Origin: Christensenella sp. UBA1385
GTDB lineage: Bacteria > Bacillota > Clostridia > Christensenellales > Aristaeellaceae
Assembly (NCBI GenBank): GCA_002305755.1
Contig: DBQV01000064.1
Span: 1-14,975 of the forward strand
Direction of reading: 5' to 3'
DNA: 14,975 nt
The first letter of the stretch is position 1. Each line of letters begins with the position of its first letter. The notes below the pieces were generated by a model, which saw only the letters and a program-made list of their open reading frames with translations, did not search any database and was not told the origin of the DNA. This document shows positions 1 to 6,712 of this stretch, piece by piece. The position numbers and the translations under genes were made by a program.

Positions 1-35
1 GACTGCTGTAATCTTGCTGCAGGAGGCGTACAGAC

Positions 36-461
36 ATGAATGAACAGAACTCTGCCGGGGGACTGATTAAACAGATCAATGAAGCGTTGGAACGGGATGC
101 GAACAACAGCCTCAGAGCTTCGGGACTTACAGTGTCGCAATTGAGCGTCCTGCTGCAATTAGACGATAAGGCCGATGGGATCATGACGCTGAAAGAAGTG
201 GAAAAGGCGCTGCACTGCGCGCAATCAACGGCACACGGGCTTGTCACCCGGCTTGAGGACAAAGGTCTGGTGATGAGCGCCGGAGATTCCTCCGACAGGC
301 GTATTCGAGTCATCCGGATAACCGAGGCCGGAAAACAGATCTGCAGTGATGCCCAGCATGAGATGAGATCTGTTGAAGACAAAATTCTAAAGCCGCTCGG
401 CGAATCAGAAAGAGCGATATTTCTGGCCTGTCTGTCAAAAGTCAGGAATTCTCTGAATTAA
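36..461 (+). CDS. MarR-family winged-helix transcriptional regulator
   Basis: A 141-residue protein of typical MarR length, expected to act as a cytoplasmic dimer that binds a palindromic operator and is released by a small ligand. The winged helix-turn-helix is visible: helix leading into CAQSTAHGLVTRLEDKGLV (about residues 61-79, the recognition helix region) followed by the wing with the characteristic DSSDRR (84-89) and ITEAGK (95-100). The flanking N- and C-terminal helices would form the dimer interface. The ATG start has a GGAGG ribosome binding site about 10 bases upstream. It lies 72 bp upstream of a MATE exporter on the same strand, the common arrangement of a local repressor controlling its exporter. 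The ligand is unknown. The family call is firm; control of the neighbouring transporter is inferred from context only. Confidence 0.93.
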   Translation: MNEQNSAGGLIKQINEALERDANNSLRASGLTVSQLSVLLQLDDKADGIMTLKEVEKALHCAQSTAHGLVTRLEDKGLVMSAGDSSDRRIRVIRITEAGKQICSDAQHEMRSVEDKILKPLGESERAIFLACLSKVRNSLN

Positions 462-466
462 TCCTG

Positions 467-486
467 TTCCCGTCTCAGGGCGGGAA
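467..486. promoter_or_regulatory. Inverted repeat between marR-like gene and MATE gene
   Basis: TTCCCG and CGGGAA arms are separated by 8 bases just after the regulator's stop codon. It has no T-run, so it is not a normal terminator. It could be a MarR-type operator or an mRNA hairpin that tunes downstream expression. No clear -35/-10 pair accompanies it. Confidence 0.35.
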
Positions 487-533
487 TAAGATTGTCCTAA
501 ACATTCGCATGCTAACAAAAAGGAGAAGATGAT

Positions 534-1898
534 ATGAAAAGGGCCGATCACAATGCCGACTCCACGGAGATTTTTCGCTCCGCGCCGATTTCGGAAGCAG
601 TGCTGAAAAACGCCGTACCCGCCATGATGGCGATGCTGATGGTGCTGGTCTACAATCTGGCGGACACTTTCTTTATAGGCCAGACCCACGAAGCGCTGCA
701 GGTTTCGGCTGTATCCCTTGCCACGCCGGTATTTCTGTTTTTCATGGCGGTTGGTACGGTGTTCGGCATCGGCGGCACGTCGGTTATCTCCCGCGCCATC
801 GGCGAGGGACGGCAGGAGTATGCGAAAAAGGTCTGCGCGTTTTGCATGTGGGCATGCGTAATCGTTGGTGTCGTCATGTCAGCTTGCTTTCTCATTTTTA
901 TGGACCCGCTGCTCTCGCTGATCGGTGCCAGTGAGGATACATGGGAGCTGACGAAGACCTATCTGACCATCGTGTCGTTCTGCGGCCCCTTTGTACTGAT
1001 CGCCAACTGCTTTAATAATGTGATTCGAGCAGAGGGTGAATCCAACAAGGCGATGATGGGACAGCTGATCGGAAACGCGCTGAACGTCATTCTTGACCCT
1101 ATATTCATCCTTGTTTTAAACATGGATGTTGCGGGCGCAGCCATCGCAACAGTGATCGGGAACGTGATAGGCGCGGGCTATTACATGGCGTACTTTCTGC
1201 GCGGAGGCTCAACGCTCAGCATCAGCATTCGGGATGTCACTGTAAAGGATAAAGTGATGACCGGTGTCTTGTCGATTGGGATCCCAGCGGCGCTTGGATC
1301 GATTTTTATGAGCTTTTGCCAGATCATTGCAAACGCAAGGCTCGCGGCCTACAATGACATGGCTTTGGCGGGATACGGGGTTGCCGCGAAGGTCACGATG
1401 ATCACCGGCATGATTTGCATCGGATTGGGCCAGGGCGTACAGCCCTTGCTCGGATATTGCGTAGGCGCTCGATTGACAGAGCGTTTCAGAAAGGTAATGC
1501 GGTTTTCAGTGATCTTCGGCTTTGCTTTGAGCGGCGTCATGACGGGCCTGTGCTACCTGTTGACAAATCAGATCATCGGGGTGTTCGTGACGGAGCCGGA
1601 GGCTGTGAACTACGGGACGGCCTTCGTAAAAATCCTGCTGACTACCAGTTTCTTGTTCGGCGCATATTATGTGATGCTGAATGCCATTCAGGCAATGGGA
1701 GCGAGTACGGAAAGCCTGCTTCTCAACGTCAGCAGACAGGGCCTTATCTTTATCCCGGCGCTCTTCTTGCTGGAGGCAATGATCGGCATCAACGGTATTG
1801 TGTGGGCACAGCCTGTTGCCGACGTGCTGTCTTCCATACTGGTGGTGATGCTTTATAAACGATGCACCCGAAAATTGTTCGGCACTGCCGGGGCTTGA
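534..1898 (+). CDS. MATE-family multidrug/cation efflux transporter
   Basis: A 454-residue, strongly hydrophobic protein of the size and pattern of the 12-helix MATE exporters (MOP superfamily), which use Na+ or H+ gradients to export cationic drugs or metabolites across the cytoplasmic membrane. The N-terminal stretch from about residue 20 runs into the family-typical segment YNLADTFFIGQ (40-50), followed by GIGGTSVISRAIGEG, a MATE loop motif. The second half repeats the fold (GLGQGVQPLLGYCVGA), consistent with the two six-helix bundles. The start has AGGAGAAG about 7 bases upstream. The gene follows the MarR-like regulator and ends at a strong terminator, so the two probably form one unit. 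The substrate cannot be read from sequence. It belongs to the MepA/NorM-like part of the family by general appearance; the subfamily is not certain. Confidence 0.95.
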   Translation: MKRADHNADSTEIFRSAPISEAVLKNAVPAMMAMLMVLVYNLADTFFIGQTHEALQVSAVSLATPVFLFFMAVGTVFGIGGTSVISRAIGEGRQEYAKKVCAFCMWACVIVGVVMSACFLIFMDPLLSLIGASEDTWELTKTYLTIVSFCGPFVLIANCFNNVIRAEGESNKAMMGQLIGNALNVILDPIFILVLNMDVAGAAIATVIGNVIGAGYYMAYFLRGGSTLSISIRDVTVKDKVMTGVLSIGIPAALGSIFMSFCQIIANARLAAYNDMALAGYGVAAKVTMITGMICIGLGQGVQPLLGYCVGARLTERFRKVMRFSVIFGFALSGVMTGLCYLLTNQIIGVFVTEPEAVNYGTAFVKILLTTSFLFGAYYVMLNAIQAMGASTESLLLNVSRQGLIFIPALFLLEAMIGINGIVWAQPVADVLSSILVVMLYKRCTRKLFGTAGA

Positions 1899-1935
1899 CC
1901 GCGCGCAGCGCGCAATCCTTCGCCTCTTTACACAG

Positions 1936-1968
1936 AATCGCCACGGATCTTCTTCCGTGACGATTTTT
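1936..1968 (+). terminator. Intrinsic terminator of the marR-MATE unit
   Basis: A 12-position stem (1936-1947 with 1954-1965) has one C-A mismatch, a 6-base loop TCTTCT and a T-run at 1964-1968. It sits 38 bp after the MATE stop and faces the convergent prfC end. The opposite strand lacks a good T-run, so it should act mainly on the + strand. Confidence 0.85.
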
Positions 1969-1999
1969 GCTTTGGGGCGCGTTGCCGCGATTTCCTGCC

Positions 2000-3613
2000 T
2001 TAATCCTCGGCTCTCTCCGCCGGCTCGATGTCGCTGAGCTTCAGGCCGGGGTTCTTTTCCTCGGCCAGGCGGATGCTCCATTCGTTTTCAAAGAAGATCA
2101 CGGTGTGGCCGCGGCTGTCGCGGCCGTGATGGCTGGTGCTGGTCAGCTGCAGGTCGGCGGCGTCCTCCCTGGGGCTGTCGGTCACCCAGCGCACGAAGCG
2201 CCAGGGCAGTTGGTCCATGACCAGCTCCACGCCGTACTCGCTCTTGAGCCGGTAGCTGAGCACGTCGAACTGCAGCACGCCGACCACGCCGACGATGCTT
2301 TGTTCAAGCCCCAGCTCGTCCCGTGTGAAGGTCTGGATGGCGCCCTCCTCGCTCAGCTGCGCGATGCCCTTCAAGAACTGCTTGCGCTTCATGCTGTCAA
2401 GCGGCCGCACGCGCGCGAAATGCTCCGGCGCGAAAATGGGGATCTTTTCAAAGCGCAGCCTGGTCTTTTCGCACAGCGAGTCGCCCAGGCGGTAGATGCC
2501 GGGGTCGAACAGGCCGATGATGTCGCCGGGGAAGGCCTCCTCCACCATGGCGCGCTCGTCGGCCATGAACTGCTGGGGGGCCTTTAATTGGATCTGCTTG
2601 CCGGTGCCGGAGTGCCAGGCGTTCATATCGCGCTTGAACTCGCCGCTCACCACGCGCACGAAGGCCAGCCGGTCGCGGTGGGCGGGGTTCATGTTGGCCT
2701 GGATCTTGAAGACGAAGCCGGTAAACTCCGGCCGCTCGGGCACCACCTCGCCCTGATCGCTTTCCCTGGGCGTGGGGGGCAGGGTATAGCTGAGGAAGCG
2801 GTTTAAAAAGGGCTCCACGCCGAAGTTGGTGATGGCGCTGCCGAAAAACAGGGGGGTCAGCTCGCCACGGCGCACGGCGGCCAGATCGAAGGCGTCGCCC
2901 GCCTCGTCCAGCAGCTCCACCTCCTCGCGCAGGCGCTTCAGATAGTGCCCGGCCAGCATGCCCTCCGCCGCCGGGTCGTCAAGGGAGACCTCGGTCTTTT
3001 GAGCCTTGGTGGCGCCGTGGTCGCCGGAGAAGTAGAGCTCGATCATGCGGGTGTCGCGGTGGTATACGCCCTGAAAATCGCCGTCGGTGCCGATGGGCCA
3101 GTTGATGGGGCAGCTGCGGATGCCCAGCACCTGCTCCAGCTCCTCCATCAGGGCGAAGGGATCCTTGCCCGCGCGGTCCATCTTGTTGATGAAGGTGAAG
3201 ATCGGGATGCCGCGCATGCGGCAGACCTTGAACAGCTTGATGGTCTGCGCCTCCACGCCGCGCGCGGCGTCCAGCAGCATCACGGCGCTGTCGGCCGCCA
3301 CCAGCACGCGGTAGGTATCCTCGCTGAAATCCTGGTGGCCGGGGGTGTCGAGGATATTGATGTGGTAGCCGCTGTAGCTGAACTGCATGGCGCTGGAGGT
3401 GACGGAGATGCCGCGCTGCTTTTCGATCTCCATCCAGTCGCTGGTGGCGTGGGCGGCGGCCTTGCGGGCCTTGACGGAGCCCGCCTGGCGGATGGCCCCG
3501 CCGTAGAGCAGCAGCTTTTCGGTCAGGGTGGTCTTGCCCGCGTCCGGGTGGCTGATGATGGCGAAGGTGCGGCGGCGCTGCACCTCCTGCTGCAAATGAT
3601 TGAACTGGCTCAT
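2000..3613 (-). CDS. prfC: Peptide chain release factor 3 (RF3)
   Basis: A 537-residue translational GTPase that removes RF1/RF2 from the ribosome after peptide release. G-domain motifs are all present: G1 SHPDAGKTTL (21-30), G2 region QRGISVTS (66-73), G3 DTPGHQD (89-95), G4 NKMD (143-146). The RF3 hallmark EKQRGISVTSSAMQF and the C-terminal GVVGVLQFDVLSYRLKSEYG distinguish it from EF-G and TypA/LepA. Length matches the family (about 520-540). The open frame extends 66 codons further upstream, but that part is low-complexity Arg/Ala-rich translation of hairpin DNA. The ATG at 3613 is chosen because MSQFNHLQQEV begins the conserved protein and AGAGG lies 7 bases upstream. It lies downstream of popT on the same strand, separated by two terminator-like hairpins. 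Confidence 0.97.
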   Translation of the reverse strand: MSQFNHLQQEVQRRRTFAIISHPDAGKTTLTEKLLLYGGAIRQAGSVKARKAAAHATSDWMEIEKQRGISVTSSAMQFSYSGYHINILDTPGHQDFSEDTYRVLVAADSAVMLLDAARGVEAQTIKLFKVCRMRGIPIFTFINKMDRAGKDPFALMEELEQVLGIRSCPINWPIGTDGDFQGVYHRDTRMIELYFSGDHGATKAQKTEVSLDDPAAEGMLAGHYLKRLREEVELLDEAGDAFDLAAVRRGELTPLFFGSAITNFGVEPFLNRFLSYTLPPTPRESDQGEVVPERPEFTGFVFKIQANMNPAHRDRLAFVRVVSGEFKRDMNAWHSGTGKQIQLKAPQQFMADERAMVEEAFPGDIIGLFDPGIYRLGDSLCEKTRLRFEKIPIFAPEHFARVRPLDSMKRKQFLKGIAQLSEEGAIQTFTRDELGLEQSIVGVVGVLQFDVLSYRLKSEYGVELVMDQLPWRFVRWVTDSPREDAADLQLTSTSHHGRDSRGHTVIFFENEWSIRLAEEKNPGLKLSDIEPAERAED

Positions 3614-3648
3614 GTGATTTCCTCTTTTTCGGTCAGGTGAACAGGCAG

Positions 3649-3688
3649 AAAAATCGGCCGCCCGCGGCGCGTGCGCCGGAGATCGGCC
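3649..3688 (-). terminator. Terminator-like hairpin upstream of prfC
   Basis: Read on the - strand, an outer GGCCG/CGGCC stem (3688-3684 with 3660-3656) encloses an inner 6-bp CGGCGC/GCGCCG hairpin (3678-3665), followed by GATTTTT (T-run at 3653-3649). It is imperfect but has the form of an intrinsic terminator. It sits only 35 bp before the prfC start, so it may end popT transcription or act as a leader structure for prfC. Confidence 0.5.
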
Positions 3689-3697
3689 AATGAAGAA

Positions 3698-3723
3698 GCC
3701 CGGGGAGGCGGCCTCCGCCGGGC
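3698..3723 (-). terminator. GC-rich hairpin just after popT
   Basis: An 11-bp stem (GCCCGG/CCGGGC plus GGAGG/CCTCC with one bulged base) with a 3-base loop lies 7 bp after the popT stop. On the - strand it is followed by TTCTTCATT, a weak U-tract. It probably protects the 3' end or terminates popT. Confidence 0.55.
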
Positions 3724-3729
3724 GGAGCG

Positions 3730-4614
3730 CTATCGCTGCGCTTCGTATTTCTCGCCCCAGACGCCCAGATACCAGGCGGCGGCAAAGCCGTCGGCGGCCA
3801 GCAGCAGGCACAGCAGCGCCTGCCCCGGGCCCGCGTAGGCGGTGGGGATGATCATGATGGTGGAGGCCAGCACCAGCCCGATGATGGCGTGGGAGGCCAC
3901 GCTGAAGTGCTTTTCAAACAGGCTGTCCACCAGCCGCGCAAAGAGCAGGGCTACGGCGGCGATGCCCAGCAGCAGCGGGATCACCGTGGAAAACTGAAGG
4001 CGGCCCACATCGTCCATGATGCCCTGGTACAGGCCCAGGAAGATCAGTATGCTGCTGGAGGAAAGGCCCGGCACGATCAGGCTGAAGCCCCAGATCACGC
4101 CCGAGATAAGCGCCCACAGCGGCGTAAGGCCGATGCTGAGGCCCGTGGTCAGGCGCATCAGCAGCAAAAAGCCCAGCAGCAGCGCGAAGGCGAGGCACAG
4201 GGCGAGGATATCCGCCTTCGGGTGCCTTTCCTTGCTGCGCGCGGTCTTCAGCAGCGAGGGGATGGTGCCGAGGATCAGGCCCACGAACAGGCTGATGGGG
4301 TAGGGCGAATCCTCCGCGAACAGCAGGGCCATGAGCCTGGCAAAGCCCACAAAGCCGATGGCCACGCCGATGATGATGGGGATGAAGAGCCACAGGTTCT
4401 TCCTGAGCGCGCGGACGGGGTGGCTGAGCAGCTCCATCATCGGGCGGTAGATGCCGAACACCACGGCCAGCACGCCGCCCGACACGCCGGGCAGTATGGC
4501 CCCGCCGCCGATCAGCGCGCCCTGCAGCACGCGCATCAGCATCAGGGCTGGGCTTTTGGGGACCGGGGCTGTCTTCGTATCTTCTGCCCGTGATTCGGGC
4601 CGGTTTGACTGCAT
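3730..4614 (-). CDS. popT: DUF368 family, PopT-type undecaprenyl-phosphate translocase
   Basis: A 294-residue polytopic membrane protein of the DUF368 family. Members were shown to be PopT, flipping undecaprenyl phosphate back to the cytoplasmic face so that the lipid carrier of peptidoglycan and wall-polymer synthesis is recycled. Two related motifs mark the internal repeat: GGGAILPGVSGGVLAVVFGIY (37-57) and LIVPGLSSSSILIFLGLY (179-196), each in a hydrophobic hairpin. Several further membrane helices fill the remaining length. The N-terminal 20 or so residues are polar. Start choice: a TTG eight codons upstream is in frame, but AGGAGG lies between it and the ATG at 4614, and the likely transcription start falls at the TTG, so the ATG is used. 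Family assignment is solid; the transport role follows from family knowledge. Confidence 0.9.
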   Translation of the reverse strand: MQSNRPESRAEDTKTAPVPKSPALMLMRVLQGALIGGGAILPGVSGGVLAVVFGIYRPMMELLSHPVRALRKNLWLFIPIIIGVAIGFVGFARLMALLFAEDSPYPISLFVGLILGTIPSLLKTARSKERHPKADILALCLAFALLLGFLLLMRLTTGLSIGLTPLWALISGVIWGFSLIVPGLSSSSILIFLGLYQGIMDDVGRLQFSTVIPLLLGIAAVALLFARLVDSLFEKHFSVASHAIIGLVLASTIMIIPTAYAGPGQALLCLLLAADGFAAAWYLGVWGEKYEAQR

Positions 4615-4620
4615 GGCTTC

Positions 4621-4628
4621 AACCTCCT
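4621..4628 (-). promoter_or_regulatory. Shine-Dalgarno deciding the popT start
   Basis: AGGAGGTT on the - strand, 6 bases before the ATG at 4614. It lies inside the frame that would be coding if the upstream TTG were used, which argues for the ATG. Confidence 0.85.
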
Positions 4629-4643
4629 GTGAATTCAATCAAC

Positions 4644-4651
4644 ATTCTACC
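4644..4651 (-). promoter_or_regulatory. Extended -10 promoter for popT
   Basis: On the - strand TGGTAGAAT matches an extended -10 element (TG-N-TAGAAT, 5 of 6 to TATAAT). No good -35 is visible at 16-19 bp, as expected for an extended -10 promoter. Predicted start of transcription is near 4637, giving a short leader with the ribosome binding site. Confidence 0.6.
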
Positions 4652-4716
4652 ATAGATGAAGGAGGAAGGGAAAGACGCGAATGAGCGCTGCGGTTTTCAC
4701 GCCGCCTTGGCGCCGC

Positions 4717-4745
4717 TTGCGGCGCGGGGACGGGCAGGTTATGAT
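4717..4745 (+). promoter_or_regulatory. Sigma-A-type promoter of the macrodomain-sirtuin operon
   Basis: TTGCGG (4717-4722), 17-bp spacer, TATGAT (4740-4745). The -10 is 5 of 6 to consensus and the -35 keeps TTG. The -35 overlaps a small hairpin-capable palindrome GCGCCGCTTGCGGCGC (4710-4725). The start of transcription would be near 4752, just before the ribosome binding site. Confidence 0.55.
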
Positions 4746-4776
4746 AGGCTGAAGTCATTCGCAGGAGGGCGGGAAA

Positions 4777-5616
4777 ATGGCCTACGATGAGGCGGCGCAG
4801 CGCGAAAGGCTGGAGGAGCTGATCCGGCTGCTGGCGGACGAGAGCGGGGATTACCGGGGGCTGAGCGTGCCCGAGGGCACGGAGGACAGGCGGCGCACGC
4901 TGCGGGCGCTGATGAACCTGCGCGAGCCCGCGCCGCTGAGCGGGCGGCTGATCGCTTTGCAGAACGCTTATCTGCGCGAGGAGCTTGCGCGCCGGGGCAC
5001 CGTGCGCCTTTCGGATATCCCGGCGCTGAAGGGCTTTGAACGGGAGGAAGCGCTGGCGGGCCGGCTTTCCCTCTGGCAGGGGGACATTACCCGCCTGGAG
5101 GCGGACGCCATCGTGAACGCGGCCAACGCGCAGATGCTGGGCTGCTTCGTGCCGCTGCACGCCTGCATCGACAACAGCATCCACAGCTTCGCGGGGCTTG
5201 AACTGCGGCAGGAGTGCGCAAAAAACATGGCCGCCCTCCGGGCGCGTCACGGGCAGGGCTACGAGCAGCCCACGGCCCTGCCCATGCTGACGGAGGGCTA
5301 CTGCCTGCCCGCCCGCAAGGTGATCCACGTGGTCGGGCCCATCGTGCAGGGGGCGCTGACGGCGCGGGAGGAAAAGGAGCTGGAAGCCTGCTACCTGAAC
5401 ACGCTGGACCTCTGCCTTGAAAAGGGCCTGCGGTCGGTGGCCTTCTGCTGCATTTCCACCGGCGTGTTCCGCTTCCCCGGCGAGCGGGCGGCCCGGATCG
5501 CCTGCGCGGCCGTGACGGACTGGCTGCGGGCGCATCCTGGCGGCATGGACAGGGTGATCTTCAACGTGTTCAAGGACGAGGACAGGGGATACTATGAGCG
5601 CATACTGGGAGCATGA
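4777..5616 (+). CDS. Zinc-dependent macrodomain protein-ADP-ribose hydrolase (Zn-Macro)
   Basis: A 279-residue protein matching the SirTM-linked zinc-macrodomain family, which removes mono-ADP-ribose from proteins modified by the partner sirtuin. A helical N-terminal region (about 1-95) precedes the macrodomain. The macrodomain shows WQGDITRLEADAIVNAAN (100-117), the zinc-binding segment GCFVPLHAC with likely ligands Cys123, His128 and Cys130, then HVVGPIV (184-190) and the phosphate-binding loop CCISTGVFRFP (224-234). The Cys-His-Cys segment separates it from MacroD-type hydrolases. The ATG is preceded by GCAGGAGGG at good spacing. It overlaps the sirtuin gene by 23 bp, so the two are surely co-expressed. 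The target protein is unknown here because the usual lipoylated GcvH-L gene is absent from the window. Confidence 0.93.
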   Translation: MAYDEAAQRERLEELIRLLADESGDYRGLSVPEGTEDRRRTLRALMNLREPAPLSGRLIALQNAYLREELARRGTVRLSDIPALKGFEREEALAGRLSLWQGDITRLEADAIVNAANAQMLGCFVPLHACIDNSIHSFAGLELRQECAKNMAALRARHGQGYEQPTALPMLTEGYCLPARKVIHVVGPIVQGALTAREEKELEACYLNTLDLCLEKGLRSVAFCCISTGVFRFPGERAARIACAAVTDWLRAHPGGMDRVIFNVFKDEDRGYYERILGA

Positions 5617-6589
5617 GGAGGACGGCTACCGCGCGGGCATCGCGCTGGGGATGGAAGGGCTGCCGGCGATCGGGGCCCTGACGCGCGGCGAGGGCACGCA
5701 GGAGGAGAGGCTGCTGCGGCTGAAGCGCGCCCTTTCAGAGGCGGAGGCCGTCGCGGTGGGCGCGGGCGCGGGGCTGTCCGCGTCCGCGGGCCTTAGCTAC
5801 AGCGGGGAGCGCTTTGAGAAGTACTTCTTTGACTTTGCCCGGCGCTTCGGCATCCGCGATATGTATTCGGGCGGCTTTTACCCCTTCCCGGACGCGGGCA
5901 CCCGCTGGGCCTGGTGGGCGCGGCACATTTACTTCAACCGCTATGTGGAACCGCCTCGGCCCGTCTACCGGCAGCTGCTCTCGCTGCTCGGGGACAGGGA
6001 ATATTTCGTGCTGACCACGAATGTGGACCATCAGTTTCAGCGCGCGGGTATTGACAGGCAAAGGCTCTTTTACACGCAGGGCGACTACGGCCTCTTCCAG
6101 AGCCGCGACCCGAAGGAAGGGAAGACCTGCGACAACGAGGCCTGGGTGCGGCGGGCCATGGAAGCGCAGGGCTTTTCGCGCGGGGAGGATGGGCAGTTTT
6201 TCCTGCCCCCCGGCGTAAGGCCGCTGATGCGGCTGCCGGACGAGCTGATCCCCCGCGACCGGCAGGGCCGCGAGATGGTGATGAACCTGAGATCGGACGA
6301 CAGCTTCTTAGAGGATGAGGGCTGGCGCGCCGCCTCGGCCCGCTACGCGGCCTTCCTGCGACGCCATGAGCGGGACCGTGTGCTCTATCTGGAGCTGGGC
6401 GTGGGCGGCAACACCCCCGTCATCATCAAGTACCCCTTCTGGGAGATGACGAGGCGGAACGGACGGGCGGCCTATGCCTGCGTCAACTTTTCCGCCGATG
6501 AGGCTGTCTGCCCCGCCGCGATCGCCGGCCGCTCCGTCTGCGTGGCGGGCGATATCGGGGAGGTGCTCGCGCGCTGCGCGGAGGGTTGA
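5594..6589 (+). CDS. sirTM: Class M sirtuin (SirTM), protein ADP-ribosyltransferase
   Basis: A 331-residue Sir2-fold protein of the microbial class M, known to transfer ADP-ribose from NAD+ to lipoylated GcvH-L in Staphylococcus and Streptococcus, a modification linked to oxidative stress. NAD-binding GAGAGLSASAGLSYSG (57-71) is followed by LTTNVDHQF (140-148, with Asn143 and Asp145) and YTQGDYG (160-166). Gln162 occupies the place of the catalytic histidine of deacetylase sirtuins, the class M signature, so ADP-ribosyl transfer rather than deacetylation is expected. LELGVGGNTP (265-274) forms the later nucleotide site. The zinc-ribbon cysteines of ordinary sirtuins are not evident; between 167 and 265 only Cys179 is present. 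The start overlaps the end of the macrodomain gene, implying translational coupling. Which protein is modified cannot be told here. Confidence 0.95.
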   Translation: MSAYWEHEEDGYRAGIALGMEGLPAIGALTRGEGTQEERLLRLKRALSEAEAVAVGAGAGLSASAGLSYSGERFEKYFFDFARRFGIRDMYSGGFYPFPDAGTRWAWWARHIYFNRYVEPPRPVYRQLLSLLGDREYFVLTTNVDHQFQRAGIDRQRLFYTQGDYGLFQSRDPKEGKTCDNEAWVRRAMEAQGFSRGEDGQFFLPPGVRPLMRLPDELIPRDRQGREMVMNLRSDDSFLEDEGWRAASARYAAFLRRHERDRVLYLELGVGGNTPVIIKYPFWEMTRRNGRAAYACVNFSADEAVCPAAIAGRSVCVAGDIGEVLARCAEG

Positions 6590-6630
6590 GGACGGGCGCC
6601 CCATCGGGAGCCGGGCAAGCAGGACAGTCA

Positions 6631-6694
6631 ACGCACGAAAAACGCACGAAAAACGCACGCGTGCGTTTTTTAATGGCACGGCGTGCGTTTTTTT
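6631..6694. terminator. Bidirectional terminator made of repeated ACGCACG units
   Basis: Three direct copies of ACGCACG at 11-bp spacing (from 6631, 6642 and 6653) are followed by two inverted copies CGTGCGT (6660-6666, 6682-6688), each with a T-run (6666-6671 and 6688-6694). Several alternative stems can form, for example copy 2 with 6660-6666. On the - strand the A-runs become T-runs, so it can also serve glnN, whose stop is 19 bp away. Confidence 0.8.
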
Positions 6695-6712
6695 GCGCCG
6701 ACAGGATAGGAT

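Noticed and set aside
1901..1913. GCGCGCAGCGCGC palindrome just after the MATE stop
   Set aside because: Central spacing of one base is too small for a hairpin loop without losing pairs and there is no T-run; the real terminator is at 1936-1968.
3614..3811. 66-codon N-terminal extension of prfC
   Set aside because: It runs through two hairpins and into popT, is low-complexity, and RF3 starts at MSQF with its own ribosome binding site.
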